Below, piece by piece: positions 45,404 through 53,531 of a DNA stretch of 64,000 nt. The notes under the pieces are model-generated. The model was given only the letters and a program-made list of their open reading frames with translations, was not told the DNA's origin and made no database searches. Position 1 is the first letter of the stretch, and every line of letters starts with the position of its first letter. The stretch covers positions 163,953 through 227,952 of the forward strand of contig JAFZDJ010000003.1 of NCBI GenBank assembly GCA_017561265.1, read 5' to 3'. The DNA is from Bacteroidales bacterium (GTDB lineage: Bacteria; Bacteroidota; Bacteroidia; Bacteroidales; UBA932). The position numbers and the translations under genes are program-made.

Positions 45404-46741
45404 ATGTCATCCACAGGAACATATTCATACCGCAATATCTGGAAGGTGGCCTACCCCATCCTGATAAGTCTGGTGATGGAGCAGATGATCGGATTGACCG
45501 ACACTGCCTTCCTCGGACGAGTCGGAGAAGTGGAGCTAGGTGCATCTGCCATAGCCATAGTATATTATATGGTCCTGTTCATGATCGGCTTCGGATTCAG
45601 CATCGGAGCCCAGATCATAATCGGAAGACGCAACGGAGAAGGCAAGTTCAGGGATACCGGCAAGGTATTCTGGAACGGACTGTATTTCGTATTGGGACTT
45701 TCCGGAATCATCATACTGCTTTCCGAACTGTTCACACCATGGATGATGAAGTACATGGTATCATCTGCGGCCATATATGACGCAGCTCTCAAATATGTAA
45801 GCTGGCGTCTCCCGGGCATGGTCTTCGCCTTCTGCACGGCAATGTTCAGAGCATTCTATGTCGGAACGACACAGACCAGGACCCTGACTCTCAACTCCGT
45901 GGTGATGGTCGCTTCCAACGTGATATTCAATTACATACTCATATTCGGAAAATGCGGTCTGCCGGCTATGGGCATAACGGGAGCTGCCATCGGATCCAGT
46001 CTGGCCGAACTCGTCTCACTCATATTCTTCATTGCATATACATACGCAAGATGCGACAGACAGAAGTACGGTCTGGACAAACCTGCCGTCTTCGAAAAGA
46101 AAGAGCTCGGATCGATGATGCCGGTATGCACATGGACCATGATCCAGCATACGATTTCCATCTCGACATGGCTCATCTTCTTCCTCTATATAGAGCATCT
46201 TGGAGAAAGAGCTCTTGCGATATCCAACATCGCCAGAAGCGTATCCGGCCTTATCTGGGTCGTGCTTCAGGCATTCTCCTCAACCTGCAGCACTCTGGTC
46301 AGCAACATAATCGGTGAAGGACATCAGGACAAGGTTCCTTCTCTGATCAAACGTATCATGAAGCTTTCATACGGCATCGTCAGCGTGATGATCATAGCCT
46401 TCTGCCTTTTCCCTGAAACCATTGCACGCATATATACGGACATCCCCGACCTCATTCATGCTGCAGTGCCGGCGATGGTCGTCATGTGCTCGTCATATTT
46501 CCTTTCTGTAGGAGGCCAGGTGTTCTTCCTGGCAGTCTCGGGAACCGGAAGCACCAAGACAGCCTTCAGGCTCGAACTCATAGCTCTGACCGTATACATG
46601 ATCTACTGTACGGTGATCATAGGAATAATGAAGCTTGACGTCGCTGTCTGCTGGACAGCCGAACATGTATATTCAGGAGTGCTCCTGATATGCAGCTGGT
46701 GGTACATGCGTTCCGGCCGCTGGAAGAATCGGAAGATCTAG
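45404..46741 (+). CDS. MATE family multidrug exporter
   Basis: A 445-aa polytopic protein with about 12 membrane segments in two similar halves. VAYPILISLVMEQMIGLTDTAFLGRVGEVELGA is the typical MATE start, and GFSIGAQIIIGRRNGEG and SNVIFNYILIFGKCGLPAMGITGAAIGS follow. Such carriers export cationic drugs or metabolites using sodium or proton gradients. Substrate unknown. It lies 26 nt after REP copy A, behind truB. Overlaps the converging metalloprotease gene by 4 nt. Confidence 0.9.
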   Translation: MSSTGTYSYRNIWKVAYPILISLVMEQMIGLTDTAFLGRVGEVELGASAIAIVYYMVLFMIGFGFSIGAQIIIGRRNGEGKFRDTGKVFWNGLYFVLGLSGIIILLSELFTPWMMKYMVSSAAIYDAALKYVSWRLPGMVFAFCTAMFRAFYVGTTQTRTLTLNSVVMVASNVIFNYILIFGKCGLPAMGITGAAIGSSLAELVSLIFFIAYTYARCDRQKYGLDKPAVFEKKELGSMMPVCTWTMIQHTISISTWLIFFLYIEHLGERALAISNIARSVSGLIWVVLQAFSSTCSTLVSNIIGEGHQDKVPSLIKRIMKLSYGIVSVMIIAFCLFPETIARIYTDIPDLIHAAVPAMVVMCSSYFLSVGGQVFFLAVSGTGSTKTAFRLELIALTVYMIYCTVIIGIMKLDVAVCWTAEHVYSGVLLICSWWYMRSGRWKNRKI

Positions 46742-47415
46742 ACCAGAGGGTAAGACTTGATGGCACGGGTCATGGTGTAGTCAAGCGGATACTTTGCCTT
46801 CGATGCAGCTGCCTTGCGCGCGATTTCCATGATTGTCTTATAATCATCTGACCCCTTGTCAAGTCCGTCCTCACCCATCAGTCTCATCAGATTATCAGTC
46901 AGGACATGCTCCAGCAGAAGATGGAAGGCATGGCCATGATCATGATGACGCAGATGGCACAGCTCATGAAGAAGCACATAATCCTGCAGGACACGAGGAA
47001 GACGCACTATATTCAGATTGAGATTGATGTTTCCTTTAGCGGAACAGCTGCCCCAATTCGTTGCGTTATGCTTGATAGTCACTCTGTTATACAGAAAGTC
47101 ATATCGGTTGGCCAAGATCAGCATACGCGGTGGAAGTTCCTTTTTTGCCTTACGCCTCAAAGCCTCGATTTCGTCTTCCGACGGCACATGGACATCCTTG
47201 AACTTCTCTTTCTGCTTCGCTATGGTCTCAAGAACCCATTCCCGGCGTGCCTGAAAGAAGAGCATCGCAGCAGAATAAGGGATCATATAGGGCACGGAAA
47301 CGCTGACTCCTTTGAGAGGATGCACCCTGATGCTCATGCGGCTGCCACCGGCATTCCTGCGGAATGTCACAGCTCCGATTTCCGGATCTTGGAATATTTT
47401 TTCTGTCTTAATCAT
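46738..47415 (-). CDS. YgjP-like (DUF45) metal-dependent hydrolase
   Basis: A 225-aa protein of the YgjP/DUF45 family of predicted zinc metallopeptidases. The motif HELCHLRHHDHGHAFH holds HExxH and a third histidine in the spacing of this clan; the preceding NWGSCSAKGNINLNLNIVRLP is a family signature. The start at 47415 is chosen because conserved sequence begins there; the longer open frame to 47559 covers the rpsO promoter region. Cytoplasmic, substrate unknown. Confidence 0.85.
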   Translation of the reverse strand: MIKTEKIFQDPEIGAVTFRRNAGGSRMSIRVHPLKGVSVSVPYMIPYSAAMLFFQARREWVLETIAKQKEKFKDVHVPSEDEIEALRRKAKKELPPRMLILANRYDFLYNRVTIKHNATNWGSCSAKGNINLNLNIVRLPRVLQDYVLLHELCHLRHHDHGHAFHLLLEHVLTDNLMRLMGEDGLDKGSDDYKTIMEIARKAAASKAKYPLDYTMTRAIKSYPLV

Positions 47416-47495
47416 ATTACGAAGGGTAAAGGTAGGAAATGATATCAAATGATAAAAACTTTTAATGATTATCCCACTTTTTTTAACCGAATGCG

Positions 47496-47525
47496 TTGTT
47501 TTATTGCATTTTATATCTATCTTTG
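47496..47525 (+). promoter_or_regulatory. Promoter of rpsO
   Basis: TTG (47496-47498), 19 nt, then TATCTTTG (47518-47525), matching the Bacteroidota consensus. It leaves a leader of about 65 nt before rpsO. Confidence 0.75.
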
Positions 47526-47596
47526 CGCCCGCTAAATCCCTAAAGTCGGGAAATGGCACAAAAGATCAATTTATTAACCTCTAATTTTTTCAAAAG

Positions 47597-47872
47597 ATGG
47601 CTGAATATTTAGCACCAGAGAAAAAACAGGAGCTTTTCGAGAAGTACGGAAAGTCCAATACTGACACAGGTTCTCCAGAGAGCCAGGTGGCATTATTCTC
47701 CTACCGTATCGCTCACCTTACCGAGCACCTTAAGAGCAACAAGCACGACTACGTGACTCGTCGTTCGCTTCTTAAGCTTGTAGGTAAGCGTCGTCGTGTA
47801 CTTGATTATCTCAAGTCAGTTGACATCGAGAGATACAGAGCTATCGTTAAGGAGCTTGGCCTCCGTCGATAA
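47597..47872 (+). CDS. rpsO: 30S ribosomal protein S15
   Basis: A 91-aa S15, an early 16S rRNA-binding protein of the 30S platform. [31 protein letters not shown] and the end [16 protein letters not shown] are diagnostic. Codon use fits high expression. A terminator follows at 47900-47939, then a 146-nt gap to pnp. The rpsO-pnp order is conserved in many bacteria. Confidence 0.98.
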   Translation: MAEYLAPEKKQELFEKYGKSNTDTGSPESQVALFSYRIAHLTEHLKSNKHDYVTRRSLLKLVGKRRRVLDYLKSVDIERYRAIVKELGLRR

Positions 47873-47899
47873 GCTACATCATAGTAGGAAACCGACGAA

Positions 47900-47939
47900 G
47901 GGGGAGCACTCAAAGCAATTTGGGTTATCCCCCTTTTTT
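47900..47939 (+). terminator. Terminator between rpsO and pnp
   Basis: Stem GGGGGA/TCCCCC with a 22-nt loop, then a run of six T. It should uncouple much of pnp transcription from rpsO. Confidence 0.75.
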
Positions 47940-48000
47940 CACGCAAAGAAGTCTGATGGCGCAGACAACAACCTGCGGCGCCTGAAGAGTGACAAACATA

Positions 48001-48018
48001 TATATCAGGTCTGATATA
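48001..48018 (+). other. Inverted repeat in the pnp leader
   Basis: TATATCAG-GT-CTGATATA, 68 nt before the pnp start. With the CTCCC/GGGAG pair near 48051-48065 it may fold in the leader. No promoter consensus is found between the terminator and pnp. Confidence 0.35.
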
Positions 48019-48085
48019 ACGGCCTTTAAGATGAAACAGAATATTAATCGACTCCCATAGGGGGAGGCAGGTTGAAGAAGAACCA

Positions 48086-50416
48086 ATGAATATCGTAAAA
48101 AAGACAATCGAATTATCCGACGGTAGGGTAATTGAAATCGAGACCGGAAAGCTTGCAAAGCAGGCAGACGGTTCAGTAGTAGTCAAGATGGGAGGCACAA
48201 TGCTCCTCGCTACTGTAACATGCGCAAAAGACGCAAAGGAGGATGTGGATTTCATGCCGCTCCAGGTAGACTACAAAGAGAAATATGCATCTGCAGGCCG
48301 TTTTCCAGGTGGCTTCATGAAGCGTGAAGGTAAGGCTTCTGACTATGAAATTCTTATCGCACGTCTCGTAGACCGCGCCCTCAGACCACTTTTCCCTGAG
48401 GATTTCCACGCAGAAGTATTCGTAAACGTAAACCTCATCTCTGCTGAGAAGGACATCCAGCCGGATGCACTCGCAGGTCTCGCTGCATCATCAGCACTCG
48501 CTGTCAGCGACATTCCTTTCGAGGGTCCTATCTCTGAGGTACGTGTTGCACGTATCGGAGGCGAGCTCAAGATCAACCCTAACTTCAGCGAGATGGCTGA
48601 CGCAGACATCGACCTCATCGTTGCCGCTACTTATGACAACATCATGATGGTAGAGGGTGAGATGAACGAGGTAAGCGAGCACGACATGCTCGAGGCCATC
48701 AAGTTCGCTCACGAGGAGATCAAGAAGCACTGCAAGGTGCAGATGGAGCTCATGGAGGCTGTAGGCAAGACCGAGAAGAGAGCTTACTGCCACGAGGAGA
48801 ACGACGAGGATCTCCGCAAGGCGATCCAGGAGTTCTGCTATGACAGATGCTATGCAATCGCAAAGTCAGGTTCTGCAAAGCACGAGCGTTCTGACGCTTT
48901 CGAGGCACTCAAGGAGGAGTTCTACGCAACACTTCCGGAGGAGGAGCAGGAAGAGAAGAGAATGATGATCGAAAGATACTACCATGCTGTAGAGAAGGCT
49001 GCAATGAGAAACATGATCCTCGACGAGGGTGTACGTCTCGACGGCCGCGACACAACTACAGTACGTCCTATCTGGTGCGAGACAGACTATCTTCCATGCG
49101 CACATGGTTCGGCAATCTTCACACGTGGTGAGACTCAGTCGCTCTCGACTGTAACCCTCGGAACAAAGCTCGACATGAAGGAGCGTGACGAGGTTCTCAT
49201 CCAGGACACTGACCAGTTCGTACTCCACTATAACTTCCCTCCATTCTCGACTGGTGAGGCACGCCCTCAGCGTGGTGTAGGCCGCCGCGAGATCGGACAC
49301 GGAAACCTTGCATACAGAGCACTCAAGCCTATGATCCCTATGGCTCCGGAGAATCCATACGCAGTACGCGTGGTGTCTGATATCCTCGAGTCAAACGGTT
49401 CATCTTCAATGGCTACAGTATGTGCAGGATGTCTTGCACTCATGGATGCAGGTGTGAAGATCAAGAAGCCTGTTGCAGGTGTTGCGATGGGTCTTATCAC
49501 TGACAAGGACAATCCTAACGAGCGTTATGCTATCCTTACCGATATCCTCGGTGACGAGGATCACCTCGGAGACATGGACTTCAAGGTGACAGGTACAAAG
49601 GACGGTATCACTGCGACTCAGATGGATATCAAGGTTGACGGACTTTCATATGACGTTCTCGAGAGAGCACTCGAGCAGGCACGTCAGGGTCGTCTCCACA
49701 TCATGGGCGAAATGATGAAGACCATCAGCGAGCCACGTGCTGAGTACAAGGAGTTCGTTCCACGTATGGTTCAGCTCATCGTTGACGGCGAATTCATCGG
49801 TGCAATCATCGGAAAGGGCGGAGAGACCATCCAGAAGATTCAGCGCGAGACCGGTACTACAATCACTATCACAGAGCAGCAGATTGACGGTGCTCAGAAG
49901 GGAGTTGTTGACATCTTCGGTCTTGACAAGGAGTCTATGGACAAGGCTATCGCTTGGATCAACGGCATCACTGCAGTTCCTGAAGTAGGCACAGTATATC
50001 ACGGAAAGATCGTTTCTATCCTCGAGTTCGGTGCATTCGTAGAGATCCTCCCAGGTAAGGAAGGCCTCCTCCATGTATCAGAGATCGCATGGGAGAAGAC
50101 CGAGAAGGTTGAGGATGTACTTCACGTAGGTGACGAGGTTGATGTAAAGCTCCTCGAGATCGACGAGAAGTCAGGCAAGATGAGACTTTCACGCAAGGCT
50201 CTCCTCGAGAAGCCTGAGGGATATGTAGAGCCTGAGCGCAAGCCACGCGGAGACAGAGGTCCACGTCGTGACAACAACGACCGTCGCGACAACCGCGGAC
50301 CACGTCGTGATGACAACCGTGGCCCACGCCGTGACGACAGAGGTCCAAGAGGCCCACGTCGCGAGCGTCCAGCTGATGCTCCTGAGCAGAACAACAACGA
50401 GCCAGAGATGTTCTAA
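48086..50416 (+). CDS. pnp: Polyribonucleotide nucleotidyltransferase
   Basis: A 776-aa phosphorolytic 3'-5' exoribonuclease, central to mRNA decay. Two RNase PH domains (about 10-220 and 310-540) with FAPGRFPGGF-type signature [16 protein letters not shown] and the RNA-binding [20 protein letters not shown]; then a KH domain with [13 protein letters not shown] (about 572-584), and an S1 domain (about 635-705). After S1 comes an unusual tail of about 60 residues made of RGPRRD-like repeats, which should add RNA affinity. Strong codon bias toward high expression. Confidence 0.97.
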   Translation: MNIVKKTIELSDGRVIEIETGKLAKQADGSVVVKMGGTMLLATVTCAKDAKEDVDFMPLQVDYKEKYASAGRFPGGFMKREGKASDYEILIARLVDRALRPLFPEDFHAEVFVNVNLISAEKDIQPDALAGLAASSALAVSDIPFEGPISEVRVARIGGELKINPNFSEMADADIDLIVAATYDNIMMVEGEMNEVSEHDMLEAIKFAHEEIKKHCKVQMELMEAVGKTEKRAYCHEENDEDLRKAIQEFCYDRCYAIAKSGSAKHERSDAFEALKEEFYATLPEEEQEEKRMMIERYYHAVEKAAMRNMILDEGVRLDGRDTTTVRPIWCETDYLPCAHGSAIFTRGETQSLSTVTLGTKLDMKERDEVLIQDTDQFVLHYNFPPFSTGEARPQRGVGRREIGHGNLAYRALKPMIPMAPENPYAVRVVSDILESNGSSSMATVCAGCLALMDAGVKIKKPVAGVAMGLITDKDNPNERYAILTDILGDEDHLGDMDFKVTGTKDGITATQMDIKVDGLSYDVLERALEQARQGRLHIMGEMMKTISEPRAEYKEFVPRMVQLIVDGEFIGAIIGKGGETIQKIQRETGTTITITEQQIDGAQKGVVDIFGLDKESMDKAIAWINGITAVPEVGTVYHGKIVSILEFGAFVEILPGKEGLLHVSEIAWEKTEKVEDVLHVGDEVDVKLLEIDEKSGKMRLSRKALLEKPEGYVEPERKPRGDRGPRRDNNDRRDNRGPRRDDNRGPRRDDRGPRGPRRERPADAPEQNNNEPEMF

Positions 50417-50440
50417 ATCTCTTACTCCCAATCATTTATA

Positions 50441-50476
50441 TTGAATCGCCTGCGTCATTTGCCGCAGGCGATTCAA
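50441..50476 (-). repeat. REP palindrome copy B, 3' of the RAYT gene
   Basis: 36-nt near-perfect palindrome: arms TTGAATCGCCTGCG and CGCAGGCGATTCAA. By its loop it lies in inverse orientation to copies A, C and D. Bases 50473-50475 (TCA) are the stop codon of the RAYT gene on the minus strand. Confidence 0.88.
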
Positions 50477-51423
50477 CGTATATGTATATGCAAAAACTTG
50501 GAAAGCGCCGTATTGGAACATTCTAAGTTCTGTCGAAGAAGTCCAGCCAACCTCAACTTCTCGTCGATATCTGCCGTGACCACATTACGCACGGTCTTCA
50601 TACCCTCGACCTTACGTAATATATCAAGCATATGCACATACTCCATATCGGAAAACTTATATCTGTCCTCTTTTATTTCATATTCACTCCCAGTATTGGA
50701 ATTGATCGCTGTAAGCATTGAATCGTATGTTCCATAACAATGGATCAACGCATCATAATCAATGACGTTATAAACACTGATAATGTGGTCTACCAACTGC
50801 ATGCGCTCTTTTTCATCAAGTTTATACAGCATTCTGTTCAATTGTCCATAACGCAAATGACGATCTTCCGCTTCAGCCGCGTTCACCTCCTTGATGGCTT
50901 TTCGTAACGATGAGGACGCATTCCGCATGACTATAGGATCAGAAAACGGATGATCCGAACGGCCATAAGCGAGGAAACTCCATCTATAAGATTCCGCATT
51001 ATTACACAAATATCTTTCGACAGGATTATTGTACAGATATGCTATTGCTGTACGCAGAAGCTTCAACCCTTTTTTGGGCGCACTTCCGAAACGAGCTTGA
51101 AAGAGAGCTCCCCTCCGCCCCACTTCTGTATTCTGCTCTCGCGCGAACATTGAAGTCACCTGTCGGATAAATTCACTCAATGTCACCTTAGATTCAGTCT
51201 TCAACAGCATATGGACATGATCAAACATGAGACATAAGCCCATGACATGAACTTCATACTGCCGGGCAGCTACACAGAAAATCGTATAATAGACCAGATA
51301 ATCCTCCAGGTCATAAAACAAGTTGAATCTGTTTACTGTCCTCTGATAAATGTGATGATACTCATCATAAAGAAAGCGTCTTACTCTTATGCGCCTCTTC
51401 CTTGCCTGTTTCGCGTTCTGCAT
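50473..51423 (-). CDS. REP-associated tyrosine transposase (RAYT)
   Basis: A 316-aa protein of the Y1 HUH transposase family (IS200-like fold, Y1_Tnp). The metal-binding HUH motif is DHVHMLL (His69, His71), and YLYNNPV (Tyr129) matches the conserved Y-x-x-x-NPV block that holds the catalytic Tyr of RAYTs. GRRGALFQARF lies between. A C-terminal extension (about 170-316) ends with a helix-turn-helix-like LRQNLECSNTALSKFLHI, likely DNA-binding. No terminal inverted repeats of an IS are seen; instead copies B and C of a REP palindrome flank it. Single gene, minus strand. It probably copies or moves these palindromes. Confidence 0.87.
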   Translation of the reverse strand: MQNAKQARKRRIRVRRFLYDEYHHIYQRTVNRFNLFYDLEDYLVYYTIFCVAARQYEVHVMGLCLMFDHVHMLLKTESKVTLSEFIRQVTSMFAREQNTEVGRRGALFQARFGSAPKKGLKLLRTAIAYLYNNPVERYLCNNAESYRWSFLAYGRSDHPFSDPIVMRNASSSLRKAIKEVNAAEAEDRHLRYGQLNRMLYKLDEKERMQLVDHIISVYNVIDYDALIHCYGTYDSMLTAINSNTGSEYEIKEDRYKFSDMEYVHMLDILRKVEGMKTVRNVVTADIDEKLRLAGLLRQNLECSNTALSKFLHIHIR

Positions 51424-51449
51424 AATAGATTGCTTATCAATAAGTTAAA

Positions 51450-51485
51450 CTGAATCGCCTGCGGCAAATGGCACAGGCGATTCAA
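51450..51485 (+). repeat. REP palindrome copy C, 5' of the RAYT gene
   Basis: 36-nt palindrome with arms TGAATCGCCTG and CAGGCGATTCA around GCAAATGGCA-like loop sequence, 26 nt upstream of the RAYT start and inverted with respect to copy B. Confidence 0.87.
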
Positions 51486-51685
51486 CACATCACATTGATA
51501 ATCAATGGCATATAAATCACGACTGCATCATTCTACATCAGACTTGCAACAAAATTATCCTGGAGCGGGGGAAGAATGTTTAAAAAACAGAAAAACAACA
51601 TATCAAAAAAAGAAAAAGTTTTAAGAAAAAGAAAAATCCGCATATGATAAGACCCATGTGAAAGATTATTAATGTCTGATGCCAT
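51486..51685. other. A-rich intergenic stretch
   Basis: Between REP copy C and the ftcD promoter. It is A-rich, with runs such as AAAAAAAGAAAAAG. I see no gene, hairpin terminator or known RNA in it. Confidence 0.5.
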
Positions 51686-51716
51686 TTTGTTTATTCGGCG
51701 AAAAGATATAACTTTA
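51686..51716 (+). promoter_or_regulatory. Promoter of the ftcD-hutU genes
   Basis: TTTG (51686-51689), 19 nt, then TAACTTTA (51709-51716), seven of eight positions of the -7 consensus, 39 nt before the ftcD ATG. Confidence 0.5.
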
Positions 51717-51755
51717 TAGGTTGGATTTGAAATCAATAAAAACATCATAACCGAT

Positions 51756-53462
51756 ATGGAAAGAATCATCGAGTGCGTACCTAATTTCAGTGAAGGACGC
51801 AACATGGAAGTGATCGACGCCATCGTTGCGTCAATCGAGAAATCAGGCGGAGTAAAGGTTCTGGACGTTGATCCGGGCGAAGCTACCAACCGTACTGTCG
51901 TGACATTCGTAGGAAGTCCTGAGGCTGTAGTTGAAGCTGCTTTCCAGGGAGTAAAGAAGGCTGGCGAGCTCATTGACATGCGCCAGCACCATGGAGCGCA
52001 TCCACGTTCAGGAGCTACCGACGTACTTCCTCTCATCCCTATTTCAGGAATGACGCTTCAGGAATGCGCCGAACTTGCGAGAAAGCTTGCAGAACGCATA
52101 TACACTGAGCTTGAGATTCCTTGCTACTGCTACGAGGCTGCAGCACAGAAGCCGGAGCGCAAGAACCTCGCTGTATGCCGTGCGGGCGAATATGAGGCTC
52201 TTCCTGAGAAAATGGGAGACCCTGACCGCATGCCTGACTTCGGTCCAGGATGCTACACAGACCGCGCAGCACAGGCAGGTGTTACCAACGTCGGAGCCCG
52301 TGACTTCCTTATCGCAGTGAACTACAACCTCAACACGACATCAACACGCCGCGCCAATGCAATCGCATTCGATGTACGAGAGAAAGGCCGTCCGAAGAGA
52401 GAAGGCAATCCTATCACCGGCAAGATCGTGAAGGACGAAAACGGAAAGACCGTAATGATTCCGGGCACACTGAAGGGATGTAAGGCAATCGGCTGGTTCA
52501 TAGACGAATACGGTATCGCTCAGGTATCGATGAACATAACCGACATCAACACTACCCCGCTCCATGTCGCATTTGACGAGGTATGCCGTGCAGCACAGGC
52601 AAGAGGTCTGCGCGTAACCGGCACCGAGATCGTCGGCCTCGTTCCTAAGCGTACCCTCATCGAGGCCGGACGTTATTTCCTTGAGAAGCAGCAGCGCTCT
52701 ACCGGTATTTCCGAAGAGGAGATCATGAAGATCGCGGTGAAATCCATGGGACTCGATGATCTTAAGCCTTTCAACCCTGCAGAGAAGGTCATCGAATATC
52801 TTATCGAGGACGAAAAGGAAGCTGCAGCACGCGAGAGACTTGTACGCATGACATGCAAGGGCTTTGCATATGAGACTGCATCCGAGTCTCCTGCACCAGG
52901 CGGCGGATCGATTTCAGCCTATATGGGTGCTCTCGGAGCGGCTCTGGGTACAATGGTAGCCAATCTTTCATCACACAAGGCAGGCTGGGATGCACGCTGG
53001 AAGGAATTCTCAGACTGGGCGGACAAGGGTCAGGACGTAATGAGAAGACTTCTCGCTCTGGTTGACGAGGACACCGCAGCATTTGACAAGATCATGGCCG
53101 CAATAGGAATGCCTAAGGGATCTGATGAGGAGAAGGCAGCACGCGCAGCAGCTCTCGAAGCAGCAACTCTTTATGCGACAGAGGTTCCGTTGAAGACCAT
53201 GAAGACAGCATATGAAGTGTTCGACATAGTACGTGCAATGGCGGCGGAAGGCAACCCTAACTCTGTTTCCGACGCAGGTGTGGGCGCATTGGCGGCTCGT
53301 TCCGCTGTACTTGGAGCCCAGTTGAATGTCCGCATCAACGCAGCTGGTCTTGCTGACCGTGAAGCAGCAGACCGCCTGTGCGCAGAAGCAGCGGAGATTG
53401 CCGCAGCAGCCATCGCAGCAGAAGCGGAAGTCCTTGAAATCGTCAACAGCAAGATACAGTAA
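51756..53462 (+). CDS. ftcD: Bifunctional glutamate formimidoyltransferase/cyclodeaminase
   Basis: A 568-aa fusion that takes the formimino group from N-formiminoglutamate to THF, then cyclises it to 5,10-methenyl-THF with release of ammonia. The transferase part (about 1-330) begins ECVPNFSEGRN and includes the catalytic-His region DMRQHHGAHPRSGATDV. The cyclodeaminase part (about 345-568) contains SESPAPGGGSISAYMGALGAALGTMV and NPNSVSDAGVGALAAR. The two halves are separate proteins in many bacteria. It finishes histidine breakdown; hutU follows after REP copy D. Confidence 0.95.
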   Translation: MERIIECVPNFSEGRNMEVIDAIVASIEKSGGVKVLDVDPGEATNRTVVTFVGSPEAVVEAAFQGVKKAGELIDMRQHHGAHPRSGATDVLPLIPISGMTLQECAELARKLAERIYTELEIPCYCYEAAAQKPERKNLAVCRAGEYEALPEKMGDPDRMPDFGPGCYTDRAAQAGVTNVGARDFLIAVNYNLNTTSTRRANAIAFDVREKGRPKREGNPITGKIVKDENGKTVMIPGTLKGCKAIGWFIDEYGIAQVSMNITDINTTPLHVAFDEVCRAAQARGLRVTGTEIVGLVPKRTLIEAGRYFLEKQQRSTGISEEEIMKIAVKSMGLDDLKPFNPAEKVIEYLIEDEKEAAARERLVRMTCKGFAYETASESPAPGGGSISAYMGALGAALGTMVANLSSHKAGWDARWKEFSDWADKGQDVMRRLLALVDEDTAAFDKIMAAIGMPKGSDEEKAARAAALEAATLYATEVPLKTMKTAYEVFDIVRAMAAEGNPNSVSDAGVGALAARSAVLGAQLNVRINAAGLADREAADRLCAEAAEIAAAAIAAEAEVLEIVNSKIQ

Positions 53463-53476
53463 ACCAACGACTTACG

Positions 53477-53512
53477 CTGAATCGCCTGCGGAAGATGGAG
53501 CAGGCGATTCAG
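53477..53512 (+). repeat. REP palindrome copy D
   Basis: 36-nt palindrome with arms CTGAATCGCCTGC and GCAGGCGATTCAG, between ftcD and hutU. Flanked by ACTTACG and ATAAAAC, as copy A is. Confidence 0.87.
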
Positions 53513-53531
53513 GATAAAACACTGACAGACA

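Noticed and set aside
45341..53512. The four TGAATCGCC palindromes as ordinary intrinsic terminators
   Set aside because: None is followed by a T-run on either strand, the loop sequence is conserved between copies, and copies A and D share flanking bases. This fits a repeat family better, though they might still affect RNA 3' ends.
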